Part shown: one piece after another, positions 24,305 to 33,137 of the stretch
Numbering within the stretch: the first letter of the stretch is position 1
How the letters are laid out: each line of letters starts with the position of its first letter
Source: a virus
Reading direction: 5' to 3' (one strand)
DNA: 39,220 bases
Virus record (IMG/VR): IMGVR_UViG_3300043037_000028
Location: 1 to 39,220 of that record
Translations under genes and position numbers: made by a program
Notes under the pieces: model-generated
Told to the model about the DNA's origin: nothing
What the model saw: only the letters and a program-made list of their open reading frames with translations
Databases searched by the model: none

Positions 24305-26794
24305 TTATTTTATCCCCCTTGGTCTAAACCCGACCACATTGTTAGCCACGTAATTCGGTTTAACGGTGATACCAGTGAATCCTTGGGTATCGCCTGGTTG
24401 GTACACTATCGGTAGCGACGAGTTACGTAGGCAACGATTAAAGTTACCTTTCATCATCGGCGTCTTAATCCCTTCTGTACTACTCCACAGGCGATAAGCA
24501 CTATAAAGGTCTTCCAACATGGTGAACTCACCGTCAGCAAGCACACAGGAAGCCTCGACGAACTGGGATAGTGGGAACATCTCCCGTTTAATCTCGTGTT
24601 TCTCAACCAAGCTGGCTTTAGCCTCAGTAAACACCCCACCATTAGCACGTAACCGACGTAACCCTTCAATGGCCCATTGGCAGATACCAGCGGTTTCAGC
24701 GAGTAGTTTTTCACCGAGTTTCAGATCAGGTGTAACCCCGTTGGCATAAAACGACTTGAAGAATGGGAACACTAACATCCGTCGAACCAGTGCGCCCGAC
24801 GCATCGTGAAACGCTGGAACACCGTTGGCACTGAGATTGAGTTTGCTTTTAATCACCTCGTTGCGCTGATCTTTAAATTTAACATCGAACGATACAGGGT
24901 CACCACCGGTAATGGCCAGCATTGTACTGAGCACATCATCACGTGATGAAGGGTGCACGTCACGGGCATCGGGGATTAATGTCAGCGCATTCTCGGACAT
25001 TTCTTTCAGACTGGTATCTTTGTGAATTTTCGGCAACGATGGAGCAGCCACATTACCGGCACCAATCATGTTACTGAGGACAGTGGTTAATGTACCTTTA
25101 CCACCACCTGTTTTACCAGTGAACACGGCGAAGCGCTGTAACGATACGTCGGTAGTGAGACAGTAACCCATCCATTCCTGAAGCTGGTTTTTTAGTTCGG
25201 TGTCGTTACCCCATATGGAGTTCAGGAACCAATGCCATTTCGGACATTGTGCTGCCACATCGAAATCATATCCGAGTTCATTCAATGAGAAGAATGCCGG
25301 GGTGTGCGGTAACAATGTCGGTCTATCAGCGTTGAGGTCAACGATACCATTCTGGAAAATTGCCAGATTACTGGTGTCACTATTATTGCCGGTGAGCCAG
25401 GTCCCGTTCTCGACCTTATCAATGTTTACGTGGTCACATACAACACGGAAAATACCCGCTGTTAATGCGTCCGCTGGTTTAAACACAGCAAATGACCGTT
25501 GAATTTGGGCTTTAATGGTCGCGTCATCGACAACACTCCATGATTTACCGGTGAACTCGTAGAATTGATTACTACAACGGATCAGATTCACACCATCGTA
25601 ATTTGCGCCAACGAACACCACGGCGAAATCGTAATGACTTGACTTAGGTGTTAGCTGTGCAACACGGATAACGGCGTCATCACGGGAAATACGGTAATCA
25701 CCGCGCAATATATCGAGGTCAACGTTAGAGGTGTTAACGGTAGCGCGTGGTGTAGTCACAACCACATCGTCTGCGCTAATAGTTACTTCGCGCTGGAATA
25801 ACTCTGCTTGGCCTTCCCAACCGCACGACGGTTCTTGGCGGTGTATTGCCTGAAATCCCGCTTTCGCTGTTTTACAACCCGGGGCAGATTTAGGGTAATG
25901 GTATGCACGATAGACCACCCCTTCGAAGTGGTTTTTCTCGTCTTCCGTCCATGGTGGCAAGCAACGAGGGTTATAGTGCTCCCATAAGAGTTCAGTGGCG
26001 AGTTTAAGGGGGATACCATGGTCATGACCATAACAAGCCACACGGTATAACTCATGCGTTCCACTACCGGTAACAGCCGGGTGTGCGGCATTGGAAATAA
26101 ACGATATAAACTTATTACGTTCGAACGTGTTATCTTCATAACCAATCCCTTCATCAATACCTTTACGTGCGTCAACCCAGCGCTGCAGTTCAGCGTCTTT
26201 ATCAGCAGGTAACAGGTGGGCTAAACGAATATCCTCGACCGAGTATTTTGGTTTGGATTTACTCAGGTCACTGACGACGCCATATGACTTCGGTGATGAT
26301 GGGTCTTTCAGGTGTAAACTACCTGGCAAACGTGCCACACGACACGGGTCGATAACCTGACTATCGGAACCATAAAACATTGATAACTGTTTCTGAATTA
26401 CGGTCCAACCGTCATGGTCGATATTACCGGCATCAATCAACCAATAGGCATGGCCGTGGGTATCATCACGTTTTGTGATCAGGTGCGGTTCAATAGCCCA
26501 TTGCGGTTCTTGCATCCCATCGAAATCAACAAAGAACACGCGAAAGTCAATAATGTTGTAAATTTCACGACCTTTGAAATCGGTGCCATTGATACAGACG
26601 TAAATACCACACTGTTGGGATTGAGCCCAGTCGATGTACTCAAGTGATTCCTGTAATGTCGAGTGCCAAACTTTTGCAAGTTCAGGGTGCTGAGTTCCGT
26701 CCTTTGGGTCATAAAACGCTTGAAAGGTAACAACGGAGGTGTCAGAACCCGTCAACGCAGAGATATACTGCTGCGCTTGATTAAGGTCGTGCAT
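24305..26794 (-). CDS. Primase-helicase: AEP-like primase with SF3/D5 helicase
   Basis: An 829-residue replication protein. The N-terminal ~300 residues look like an archaeo-eukaryotic primase: VDFDG near residue 90 (metal-binding Asp pair), HAYWLI near 119-124, and VARLPGSLHLKDP near 155. The C-terminal half is an SF3 helicase with Walker A FTGKTGGGKGTL (near 561), a LIPDARD strand with B-motif acidic residues, and KSKLNLSANGVPAFHDASG typical of D5/VirE-type helicases, ending with a DNA-binding winged domain. It would open the origin and prime synthesis for the polymerase. It lies 14 bp after the small gene upstream. Confidence 0.88.
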   Translation of the reverse strand: MHDLNQAQQYISALTGSDTSVVTFQAFYDPKDGTQHPELAKVWHSTLQESLEYIDWAQSQQCGIYVCINGTDFKGREIYNIIDFRVFFVDFDGMQEPQWAIEPHLITKRDDTHGHAYWLIDAGNIDHDGWTVIQKQLSMFYGSDSQVIDPCRVARLPGSLHLKDPSSPKSYGVVSDLSKSKPKYSVEDIRLAHLLPADKDAELQRWVDARKGIDEGIGYEDNTFERNKFISFISNAAHPAVTGSGTHELYRVACYGHDHGIPLKLATELLWEHYNPRCLPPWTEDEKNHFEGVVYRAYHYPKSAPGCKTAKAGFQAIHRQEPSCGWEGQAELFQREVTISADDVVVTTPRATVNTSNVDLDILRGDYRISRDDAVIRVAQLTPKSSHYDFAVVFVGANYDGVNLIRCSNQFYEFTGKSWSVVDDATIKAQIQRSFAVFKPADALTAGIFRVVCDHVNIDKVENGTWLTGNNSDTSNLAIFQNGIVDLNADRPTLLPHTPAFFSLNELGYDFDVAAQCPKWHWFLNSIWGNDTELKNQLQEWMGYCLTTDVSLQRFAVFTGKTGGGKGTLTTVLSNMIGAGNVAAPSLPKIHKDTSLKEMSENALTLIPDARDVHPSSRDDVLSTMLAITGGDPVSFDVKFKDQRNEVIKSKLNLSANGVPAFHDASGALVRRMLVFPFFKSFYANGVTPDLKLGEKLLAETAGICQWAIEGLRRLRANGGVFTEAKASLVEKHEIKREMFPLSQFVEASCVLADGEFTMLEDLYSAYRLWSSTEGIKTPMMKGNFNRCLRNSSLPIVYQPGDTQGFTGITVKPNYVANNVVGFRPRGIK

Positions 26795-26808
26795 AAAACA
26801 CCCCGTTA

Positions 26809-27051
26809 TTATTTGACGGCGTACTTACCTAAGATAGTTTCGGCTTTCACCAGTGTCTGCATGGCAATTGGGTAATTATTTTTCTGGGTGTACTTAACCA
26901 CAGATGAACACTTCAGACCGGTTGCAGCACAAACATTATCGACACCGTATTTCTCAACCAGGGTTTTGAATCGTTCGGTACGTTGTTCACCAGTAGTTTC
27001 GTTACTGGCATCGTAATCAGCCGCGGCCTTTTTAATTAATTCGATAGTCAT
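26809..27051 (-). CDS. Small putative helix-turn-helix protein
   Basis: An 80-residue, largely helical protein. The stretch GVDNVCAATGLKCSSVVKY looks like a helix-turn-helix, so it could bind DNA and regulate the replication operon or load the helicase; this is a weak inference. The ATG at 27051 overlaps the stop of the VRR-NUC gene (TGATG), and the stop lies 14 bp before the primase gene, so it is part of the same transcript. Confidence 0.55.
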   Translation of the reverse strand: MTIELIKKAAADYDASNETTGEQRTERFKTLVEKYGVDNVCAATGLKCSSVVKYTQKNNYPIAMQTLVKAETILGKYAVK

Positions 27052-27476
27052 GATCTTCTCATCATCCTCTGGTTGAAATCTTGGTACATGGCGTCAACAT
27101 CGGCGGCACAGGTGACAAAATCGGCAATACCACCAGCATTAATCACTTGTTGACGAAATATGTTCTGCCCATACTCTCGCGTGTTCACATTGTACGAAAG
27201 TTTCTTTATAAAACCAAGTTGTTTTACTTCAGGTGCTGTGAACACGGCCACTTTTTTACCGACCATTTCAGGTGTGATAGTGACCTCGGTCCAACCAACA
27301 AGGTCAGGTGTACGAATATCACTATCACCCTTTTTACCCTCATTACCGAGACCGAAGAATACCGGGCGACCATCTTTAGTGTAGGCCACACCGGTATTGT
27401 TCCGAAGCAGATTAGCGCCATACATCGACGCCCGCAGCTTCACGTTCTCGGTAGCGGTGTTTTCACGTTTACCCAT
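27048..27476 (-). CDS. VRR-NUC domain nuclease
   Basis: A 142-residue nuclease of the VRR-NUC (PD-(D/E)XK) family. The core is visible as KGDSDIRTPDLVGW (metal-binding Asp), VAVFTAPEVKQ (Glu-x-Lys) and NIFRQQVINAGGIADFV (the Gln and GG region). Stand-alone phage VRR-NUC enzymes cut branched DNA, such as flaps or Holliday junctions. The ATG at 27476 (MGKRENT) has GTGGAG 8 bp upstream and is preferred over ATG 27491, which lies closer to a strong hairpin. Confidence 0.85.
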   Translation of the reverse strand: MGKRENTATENVKLRASMYGANLLRNNTGVAYTKDGRPVFFGLGNEGKKGDSDIRTPDLVGWTEVTITPEMVGKKVAVFTAPEVKQLGFIKKLSYNVNTREYGQNIFRQQVINAGGIADFVTCAADVDAMYQDFNQRMMRRS

Positions 27477-27494
27477 GATGTAACTCCACATAAT

Positions 27495-27518
27495 CCCCGA
27501 CCACCGAAGTAGTCGGGG
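27495..27518 (-). other. C(UUCG)G super-stable hairpin between the DUF2815-like and VRR-NUC genes
   Basis: On the minus strand CCCCGACTAC, UUCG, GTGGTCGGGG form a 10-bp stem (one T-G wobble) closed by a C-G pair over a UUCG tetraloop. It lies 10 bp after the DUF2815-like stop and 18 bp before the VRR-NUC ATG. There is no T run, so it is not a standard terminator; it may stabilise the upstream mRNA end or reduce downstream expression. Confidence 0.75.
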
Positions 27519-27528
27519 TAATTGTTAA

Positions 27529-28596
27529 TTACTGTGCTGGGTTAGTGTAGTTTGGTTTAGCCCAACCTTGGGTGATGATCTGTTCATCAGTCCACCCTTG
27601 ACCTTTCAACGCTTCATACGTATGAGGAGAGTCAGGGTTCATGATGACAGTACCTGTGGTCGGGATGCTGGCTGGTGCCGCTGGTGCCGCTGGTGCCGCT
27701 GGTGCCGCTGGTGCCGCTGGTGCCGCTGGTGCCGCTGGTGCCGCTGGTGCCGCTGGTGCCGCTGGTGCCGCTGGTGCCGCTGGTGCCGCTGGTGCCGCTG
27801 GTGCCTGTTCCCACCGACCCTTACCGTTTGCTACCAATTGGTCATCCGTCCAACCCACATACTGTTCACGAGTGAATTGAGTATCGGTGTGAACGTACTT
27901 CTTAACCGCTGGCATTGCGGGAGCAGTCGGAGCAGTCGGGTGATTACCGAATTGCTGACCTGTACCGGCTGGGATGTTACTGTCAGCATGACCACGGTTA
28001 GCAAATGCCTGTGTTGCTGTTTGTGCTGGGCCACGACCGAATGATTCATCATCGTAAACCATCTGCACGTTCAACAATGTCAGCGCGATAATACGTGAAC
28101 CATCTTGCTTGGTATAGGCCGATACTTCGACCTGTGCATCACACCAGCAACCACCATAGATAGTGCCCGGATTAATATCCTTGGTTCCGGTAGGGTCAAC
28201 ACAACCAACAGGGTCGCTGTTCTTGATTGATACAATCTCATAACCCGCAGTAATTGGGTCAACAGTACCAGGTAACGGATTACCTCGGTCGTCGGTCTGC
28301 ATCACAGTGTTACCGTCCACAAACTCAGGCGGATATTGAACACCAGTGTATTGCTTTACAATTGCAGAGGTGACATCGGGAACTGCAACACCCCATTCTT
28401 CCTGAATAACTTCCTTCAGTGCCTGTTTCAACGCTGATGGATTGGAAACTCCATTGATACCAGATTTCTGAATGGTGAACTGACCAGATTGCGGAAACAT
28501 CGCTTTCAACTGGTATTTACCTGATTTCTCATATGGAGTTTTCAGGTTAGGTAAGGAACACCGGAACAAACCGGTAAAGATAGTACGATTAGCCAT
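27529..28596 (-). CDS. DUF2815-like single-strand DNA-binding protein with repeat linker
   Basis: A 355-residue protein. The first ~200 residues match DUF2815, annotated in many phages as a single-strand DNA-binding protein: beta-rich, with [16 protein letters not shown] and [19 protein letters not shown]. The C-terminal part is unusual: a [19 protein letters not shown] module, then a long Ala-Pro-Ala linker from 15 perfect 9-bp repeats, then a second module, [19 protein letters not shown]. Typical DUF2815 proteins are about 180-200 residues, so the tail is an addition. It follows the Cas4-like nuclease gene by 5 bp, a common pairing. Confidence 0.8.
   Translation of the reverse strand: MANRTIFTGLFRCSLPNLKTPYEKSGKYQLKAMFPQSGQFTIQKSGINGVSNPSALKQALKEVIQEEWGVAVPDVTSAIVKQYTGVQYPPEFVDGNTVMQTDDRGNPLPGTVDPITAGYEIVSIKNSDPVGCVDPTGTKDINPGTIYGGCWCDAQVEVSAYTKQDGSRIIALTLLNVQMVYDDESFGRGPAQTATQAFANRGHADSNIPAGTGQQFGNHPTAPTAPAMPAVKKYVHTDTQFTREQYVGWTDDQLVANGKGRWEQAPAAPAAPAAPAAPAAPAAPAAPAAPAAPAAPAAPAAPAAPAAPASIPTTGTVIMNPDSPHTYEALKGQGWTDEQIITQGWAKPNYTNPAQ
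27671..27805. repeat. Fifteen perfect tandem copies of a 9-bp unit
   Basis: The unit GCTGGTGCC repeats 15 times without a single difference, including third-codon positions, inside the DUF2815-like gene. On the coding strand it reads Ala-Pro-Ala. Nine is a multiple of three, so copy-number change keeps the frame. It is not a CRISPR array, since there are no spacers. Confidence 0.97.
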
Positions 28597-28601
28597 GAAA
28601 A

Positions 28602-29780
28602 TTAACCTCGTTGTTTAAACACACCGACAGCACTTTTGCTCTCGGCAGTGCGGTTGCTAAATACACCCTCGGCGCTGCCAGTACGGACAGCAGGGCGGTT
28701 ATCATTCATTTCAGCCAGTTTAGTTGTGGCTGGTTGGGTTTTGTAATACTGGTTCACGATCTCTTTCGGTAACAGCTTTTCTGCCTTGGACTTACCGATG
28801 AGTCGAGGGTTATTGTAAAGGTCAGACTTATCCACGCCATGTGCAACAGCGGCTTTCATAAATCCTTCAACGTCTTCAACGACTGGCCACGGTCTTGATT
28901 GAACCAGCTTAAAGTTAGTGAACTGGTGGCCATTGCGGGCTTCTTCCAGACAACGGTTCTCAACAGCATCGAGCCATTTTTTAATGTCTGGTATTGCTTC
29001 CTTAATGACTTCGAGTTCACCGAGACTAATTCCTTCAAGGGGATGGTCAGTATACGCCAGTCGCAATGTCCGCTCCATTCTAGCGCGACAGTTTGCTTGT
29101 GCTGGGCAATACTCACACCATTCACCTGCTTTCGGTTTAGTCATTGGGTCTTCAGCTAATGCAATCGACCGACGATACTTTTCACGCCAACCGATTAAGT
29201 CGACAATACTGTATTCAACGGTACGGACTGGGCCACTGATATGGTCACCATTTGGTTGAATGATCGTGTTATAAACCTTGTCAACTTTATCCCACAAGTC
29301 GTAGGTGTCGAGCGTTGCCACTGAATACCCGGCAGTCTGTGAGTTATTCTCGACTTCAACACGGTTATAACCGTTCTTGTAATCGAGAATATGGCAAATA
29401 CGATTTATCACGACGATGAACACAATATCGGAAGTACCGTAAACATCGGTACGACCGAGGCTGCTCATCACCACACGACACTCAACCAGCGGTTTAACAC
29501 CGTATCGATGAGATAAGTCATTGACGACGTTGATATACAAGCTGGCGTCATCAGCCATTTTATCGTTCACGACATGATTACTAATGGTTAAACCAATCAT
29601 GTCGTGAGGATTAATACCAATGACAATACACATTTCACCAAGGGCATGGACAGCAGTACCGAGTTCAGCAGCAGGGTTAGTGGGGTTAGGATAACCCTTG
29701 CTCATGCGAATTGATGCAGGGCAAGCGTCTTCCATCCACCGGTAACTACTGCTAAAGCTGAATACGCTGTGTGCCGTCAT
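28602..29780 (-). CDS. DUF2800 Cas4/RecB-like exonuclease
   Basis: A 392-residue nuclease. It has the PD-(D/E)XK core IVVINRICHILDYKNGYNRV (Asp and Lys of DYK) and ENNSQTAGYSV, plus four Cys: Cys20 (DACPAS) at the start and three in GEWCEYCPAQANCRARM near residues 222-231. This Cys placement is the Fe-S cluster arrangement of Cas4/AddB nucleases. DUF2800 genes usually sit beside DUF2815 in phage replication modules, as here. The function is likely end processing in recombination-dependent replication. It ends 5 bp before DUF2815. Confidence 0.85.
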   Translation of the reverse strand: MTAHSVFSFSSSYRWMEDACPASIRMSKGYPNPTNPAAELGTAVHALGEMCIVIGINPHDMIGLTISNHVVNDKMADDASLYINVVNDLSHRYGVKPLVECRVVMSSLGRTDVYGTSDIVFIVVINRICHILDYKNGYNRVEVENNSQTAGYSVATLDTYDLWDKVDKVYNTIIQPNGDHISGPVRTVEYSIVDLIGWREKYRRSIALAEDPMTKPKAGEWCEYCPAQANCRARMERTLRLAYTDHPLEGISLGELEVIKEAIPDIKKWLDAVENRCLEEARNGHQFTNFKLVQSRPWPVVEDVEGFMKAAVAHGVDKSDLYNNPRLIGKSKAEKLLPKEIVNQYYKTQPATTKLAEMNDNRPAVRTGSAEGVFSNRTAESKSAVGVFKQRG

Positions 29781-29785
29781 AATAA

Positions 29786-30697
29786 TTACCCCTTAGCCAG
29801 CTCGGCGTCGATGTCACGACCACCAGGAATAGACGCATACCATTTAACCCACTGGTCAGCACTTTCTTTCAAGTTGTCAATCAATGTGCCAATATTGGCA
29901 CGACCGATTTGACCTAGAATAACAGCACCTTTGGTGTGGGCATTCAGGTGGTAACCAACAACAGTTTCCATCAGATTGTTATCACCATTGGTTGCAGTAT
30001 CTACGAGGTCAAGGCGGTCAATCTGGTCTTGCACTTGTGACAACATACCAGCCCATGCGGTACATTCAGTAGTAACCTTGGCATAGTTTTCAGCAGATAA
30101 TGCTTCGAAGGTATCCGCACCGAGTGGCTTCAACACACCATCGATAATGAGGTCAAAATCAGTTTTGTACTCATTGGTCAGTACGTTGATTGCTTCCAGT
30201 GCTTTACGCTGCTCAGTCGGTTCCACTGGCTTAGACGGTGCAGCAGGTGTTGCCGGAGGCTTAGGAGTAGACGGTGCAGCAGGTGTTGCTGGAGGTTTAG
30301 GGGTGGATGGTACAGCCATTGACTCCACAGCAGCACTAAGTGGTGTTGGTTTAAACGGTGCTGGTTCATCAATGGTATCACCAGCACCACCCAGATATTC
30401 ATTTTTCCATGCTTCGAATGCTGCGTCGTTTTCGGCTTTACGCTGCTCTTTGTTTTCACCGGAAATACGAATACGCTTCCAAGTACCATCGTTGTTTTGT
30501 GACTTAGTAGCAGCATGGAATTCTTCATTCCACGGTAAGCCGTCGGCATCCAGTTCAACGTCGTCGCTGGCGGTTTCAACAGGGTCGAGATTATCCATTA
30601 ACGTTAACACGGGTGCTGCACTATCCGTCTGAATAAACACCTTTTCTTCCAAAGCTTTAACACGCGCTTCGAGTGATTCTAAAATACCTAGTGACAT
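29786..30697 (-). CDS. Proline-rich hypothetical protein, first of the replication operon
   Basis: A 303-residue protein with no recognised domain. It begins with a short coiled coil (GILESLEARVKALEEKVF), an acidic region follows, then a flexible Pro/Ala linker (near residues 130-160) with two copies of STPKPPATPAAP, and a helical C-terminal half (residues ~165-303; e.g. KALEAINVLTNEYKTDFDL). Linkers of this kind tie domains together and the following DUF2815 has a related Ala-Pro linker. The first gene in the operon, with AAGGAG about 10 bp before the ATG. Possibly a recombination or replication partner; not established. Confidence 0.6.
   Translation of the reverse strand: MSLGILESLEARVKALEEKVFIQTDSAAPVLTLMDNLDPVETASDDVELDADGLPWNEEFHAATKSQNNDGTWKRIRISGENKEQRKAENDAAFEAWKNEYLGGAGDTIDEPAPFKPTPLSAAVESMAVPSTPKPPATPAAPSTPKPPATPAAPSKPVEPTEQRKALEAINVLTNEYKTDFDLIIDGVLKPLGADTFEALSAENYAKVTTECTAWAGMLSQVQDQIDRLDLVDTATNGDNNLMETVVGYHLNAHTKGAVILGQIGRANIGTLIDNLKESADQWVKWYASIPGGRDIDAELAKG
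30234..30305. repeat. Two tandem 36-bp repeats encoding a Pro/Ala linker
   Basis: Units at 30234-30269 and 30270-30305 are nearly identical (about 4 differences), each starting GACGGTGCAGCAGG. They encode STPKPPATPAAP twice in the gene on the minus strand. A third partial copy follows. Confidence 0.85.
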
Positions 30698-30740
30698 TTA
30701 ATGTCTCCTTTGTTGGGTTGCTCGTCATCGAGTGATACTG

Positions 30741-30769
30741 ACTATAAACAAGGTAAAAACTGTTGTAAA
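30741..30769 (-). promoter_or_regulatory. Promoter of the replication operon
   Basis: Read on the minus strand: TTTACA (30764-30769), 17 bp, TATAGT (30741-30746). The upstream block (30764-30781) resembles the common block of the other minus-strand promoters. It drives the whole 30.7-20.2 kb operon. Confidence 0.8.
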
Positions 30770-30776
30770 GAATTAT

Positions 30777-30804
30777 TTGAAAATATTTTTACAAAGTGTA
30801 TTAT
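30777..30804 (+). promoter_or_regulatory. Divergent promoter of the helicase/lysis operon
   Basis: TTGAAA (30777-30782), 16 bp, TATTAT (30799-30804). A palindrome TTGTAAA (30763-30769) / TTTACAA (30788-30794) spans the gap between the two divergent promoters and could bind one regulator or the two polymerases. The Cys-rich gene starts at 30836 after GAGGAACC. Confidence 0.6.
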
Positions 30805-30835
30805 TGGTGAAAGGTTAATAGTGAGGAACCAGATT

Positions 30836-31063
30836 ATGTACGAACGTGAATACGATAAAAATGGCGTAATGGTTATGGCAGTACCTGAGGATGAAAATCT
30901 TTGTAAAAACTGTGTGTATAATGACGATAAACACCCTAAGTGTAAGGTAAAACCTAAACCATGCTCACATTGTCTCAGGTCCGATACCCAAAACTGTATC
31001 TTCAAACCCCTATACCGATACGACTGGAAACTCGGCAAACCTGTAGCGGCGGTTAAAGTATGA
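30836..31063 (+). CDS. Small Cys-rich protein
   Basis: A 75-residue protein with seven Cys in two groups: CKNCVYNDDKHPKC and CSHCLRSDTQNC, a likely zinc-binding pair (zinc ribbon or knuckles). The start ATG at 30836 follows GAGGAACC with good spacing, and a promoter lies just upstream; an extended frame back to 30701 would run over the divergent promoters and is not used. It overlaps the helicase gene by 4 bp. It may be a helicase partner or early regulator; unknown. Confidence 0.7.
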   Translation: MYEREYDKNGVMVMAVPEDENLCKNCVYNDDKHPKCKVKPKPCSHCLRSDTQNCIFKPLYRYDWKLGKPVAAVKV

Positions 31064-32913
31064 TTTTACCACCAGCTAAGATTAGTTTGCGTCAATACCA
31101 GATTGATGCAGTGAACGACACTGACCGTTTGTTTAATGAAGGTAACAAAGTTGTTATGACAGTGTTACCAACAGGCGCCGGTAAATCGGTCTGCAAAGCA
31201 TACTATGCCCGCCGGTACTATGAGCAAGGTAGTCGAATGCTTATCTTTGCCCATCGTGACGTGTTGTTAGAGCAGATCAGCGACAAATGTTGTTTACTTG
31301 GTGTTCCACACACATTCATCTGTTCAAGTAAGACGCTTAAAAACGCAACCAATGCTAACCTCAAGAATCACGGTGATTCATATTGGGATGAGAATTCCAG
31401 AGTGGTTTTGGTATCAGTTGACACATTTCTTGCCAGATTAAAGTCAGGAATCATTACTAAAGAGTTCTGTAACTCTATGAATTATTGGGCAATTGATGAA
31501 AGTCATCACCTCTTGCGTAGTAACCTCTATGACCATTTCAATGGTGACGTAGATAAAATAATGGACTATCTGGTGTCGAACGACATTGACACTGAAAAAC
31601 TACCGATCGGCAATAAATGGGGTATCTGCGTTGAGGTCTTGCGCAACGCTAAAGGTCATTGTTTTACAGCCACACCAAAACGAGGTGACAAACTTGGCCT
31701 TGGTTCCAAAGCTGATGGTCATGTCGATGCCATGTCTGTTACTGTGACAATGTTCGACCTTATCAAACTCGGCTCGCTTACCCCATACGAAATCTACAGT
31801 ACCGGCACCATCGATGTTAGTGGTATCAAGCATAACAAGGACGGTGAACTCAATAACAAACAGCTATATATCAGGACCAAGGAAGCCGATATCACCGGTG
31901 ATGCCGTTGCTGAGTATCGTAAACACCTCGACGGTAAACCTGTCATCACTTTCTGTGTCAACGTAGAACATGCCAAAGAAGTCACCAAGGCGTTCAACGA
32001 TGCAGGTATACCAAGTCAAATGGTTAATGCCAAAACAGCCGACAGCATCCGACAGAAAGCCGTTGCTGACTTGCGCGACGGTCGTATTCTTAACCTGGTG
32101 AACGTTGACCTGTTCGGTGAGGGTTTTGATGCTCCGGCGGTGGCCGGTGTCATCATGATGCGCCGTACCGAGTCATATTCGTTGTTCAAGCAACAGTTTG
32201 GTCGGATGCTTCGCCCGTCACCAGGTAAGACTGCTGGTATTCTTATCGATATGGTGGGTAACGTTAAATTCTTCATGATGGAATACGGTTTATCGGCACC
32301 ACACGATGACCCTAAGTGGACATTGGATAACGAGCGTAACAGTAAAAAACGCAATGACGATAATGACGACGACCCGAATAAGCCGGAGGCTATCAGTTGC
32401 GGCGATGAACTTTGCACGGCGTTTGGTTTATACGTAACCACGGATGAACAGATCAAGAAGTACGAGGGTACTGGTCTATTGTTCATTAACGGGGTTTGCC
32501 CGAAGTGTGGTTGGCATGAGGATGAACAGCACAAGAATGAACGTAAAACCGAGCTAAAATATAAGAAAGGTGATTTAGTTCGGCTCGACTTCAGCGTTAT
32601 CGATGAACTGATTAAGCAGCGTGATCATGCCCTGCAGCCAATGGAGCAATTTAGTAACTCGGTGCAACACGCTAACTTTGCTTATGCGGCTAAGGCCCAG
32701 TTTGCTCGGCGTCAACATGCGCTAAACGTATTACGGTTTAAAATTCAACGATGGTGTGAGAACCATGGCGCGGTAACGGGCCAATCAGTATCGTTGGTAC
32801 AGGCTGACTTCGAGATTAAATTCGGGGTCAATATCTTTAAGGCTCAGACCGGTACAGCATCCGAATTGGAAAAACTGTCGGCTGAGATTGATAGAGAGGT
32901 GAGTAGGTTATGA
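31060..32913 (+). CDS. DEAD/DEAH-box helicase, SF2
   Basis: A 617-residue SF2 helicase. Motif I LPTGAGKS lies near residues 36-43, motif Ia FAHRDVLLEQ near 65-74, motif II IDESHH near 144, TATPKRG (motif III) near 205, and the second RecA-like domain ends with FGRMLRPSPGKTAGI near 385 (motif VI). A zinc-like Cys set (CGDELC and CPKCGWHE) follows. It resembles Type III restriction/UvrB-like (ResIII) helicases of phage modules with DUF2800 and DUF2815. Likely role: DNA unwinding in replication or recombination. It overlaps neighbours by 4 bp. Confidence 0.9.
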   Translation: MILPPAKISLRQYQIDAVNDTDRLFNEGNKVVMTVLPTGAGKSVCKAYYARRYYEQGSRMLIFAHRDVLLEQISDKCCLLGVPHTFICSSKTLKNATNANLKNHGDSYWDENSRVVLVSVDTFLARLKSGIITKEFCNSMNYWAIDESHHLLRSNLYDHFNGDVDKIMDYLVSNDIDTEKLPIGNKWGICVEVLRNAKGHCFTATPKRGDKLGLGSKADGHVDAMSVTVTMFDLIKLGSLTPYEIYSTGTIDVSGIKHNKDGELNNKQLYIRTKEADITGDAVAEYRKHLDGKPVITFCVNVEHAKEVTKAFNDAGIPSQMVNAKTADSIRQKAVADLRDGRILNLVNVDLFGEGFDAPAVAGVIMMRRTESYSLFKQQFGRMLRPSPGKTAGILIDMVGNVKFFMMEYGLSAPHDDPKWTLDNERNSKKRNDDNDDDPNKPEAISCGDELCTAFGLYVTTDEQIKKYEGTGLLFINGVCPKCGWHEDEQHKNERKTELKYKKGDLVRLDFSVIDELIKQRDHALQPMEQFSNSVQHANFAYAAKAQFARRQHALNVLRFKIQRWCENHGAVTGQSVSLVQADFEIKFGVNIFKAQTGTASELEKLSAEIDREVSRL

Positions 32914-33137
32914 GAGAGATCAGTGATGTTTTCGATTTATCAAAGTCAATTGGGTATAACCCGAACTGGACCGATGAACAGGTACGTACTGCCGATAAAG
33001 TTATTCGTATGCACGATGAGTTGGTTGCCATGTTGGGTAAGTGTCGAGATAAATTAGGTTGTGATTGTTGTCACCCTTGCTGCGGTAAGTGCAACCTTGA
33101 CGGTGAAATATCAACACTACTGGAGCGCTGCAAATGA
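32910..33137 (+). CDS. Small Cys-rich protein downstream of helicase
   Basis: A 75-residue protein starting at an ATGA overlap with the helicase. The N-terminal half is helical; the C-terminal half has a dense Cys cluster, CDCCHPCCGKC, plus a last Cys, likely binding zinc or another metal. It overlaps the transglycosylase gene by 4 bp. No family is recognised. Confidence 0.65.
   Translation: MREISDVFDLSKSIGYNPNWTDEQVRTADKVIRMHDELVAMLGKCRDKLGCDCCHPCCGKCNLDGEISTLLERCK

Noticed and set aside
24305-26794. Other-strand frames such as 25200-25502 and 26414-26647
   Set aside because: These are shadows of the primase-helicase gene with no promoter or ribosome site.
27671-27805. CRISPR array or transposon repeat
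   Set aside because: Units are 9 bp, perfect, contiguous and in coding frame, without spacers.
27568-28044. Open frames on the + strand full of repeated Trp-Cys-Arg or Gly-Ala-Ala triplets
   Set aside because: They are antisense shadows of the 15-copy repeat; the minus-strand DUF2815 reading has recognised domains and fits the operon.
30147-30632. 161-codon frame on the + strand
   Set aside because: It is antisense to the proline-rich gene, and its Gly/Ala repeats are the mirror of the linker repeats.
30701-30835. Extended start of the Cys-rich protein
   Set aside because: It would cover both divergent promoters and part of the replication gene leader.
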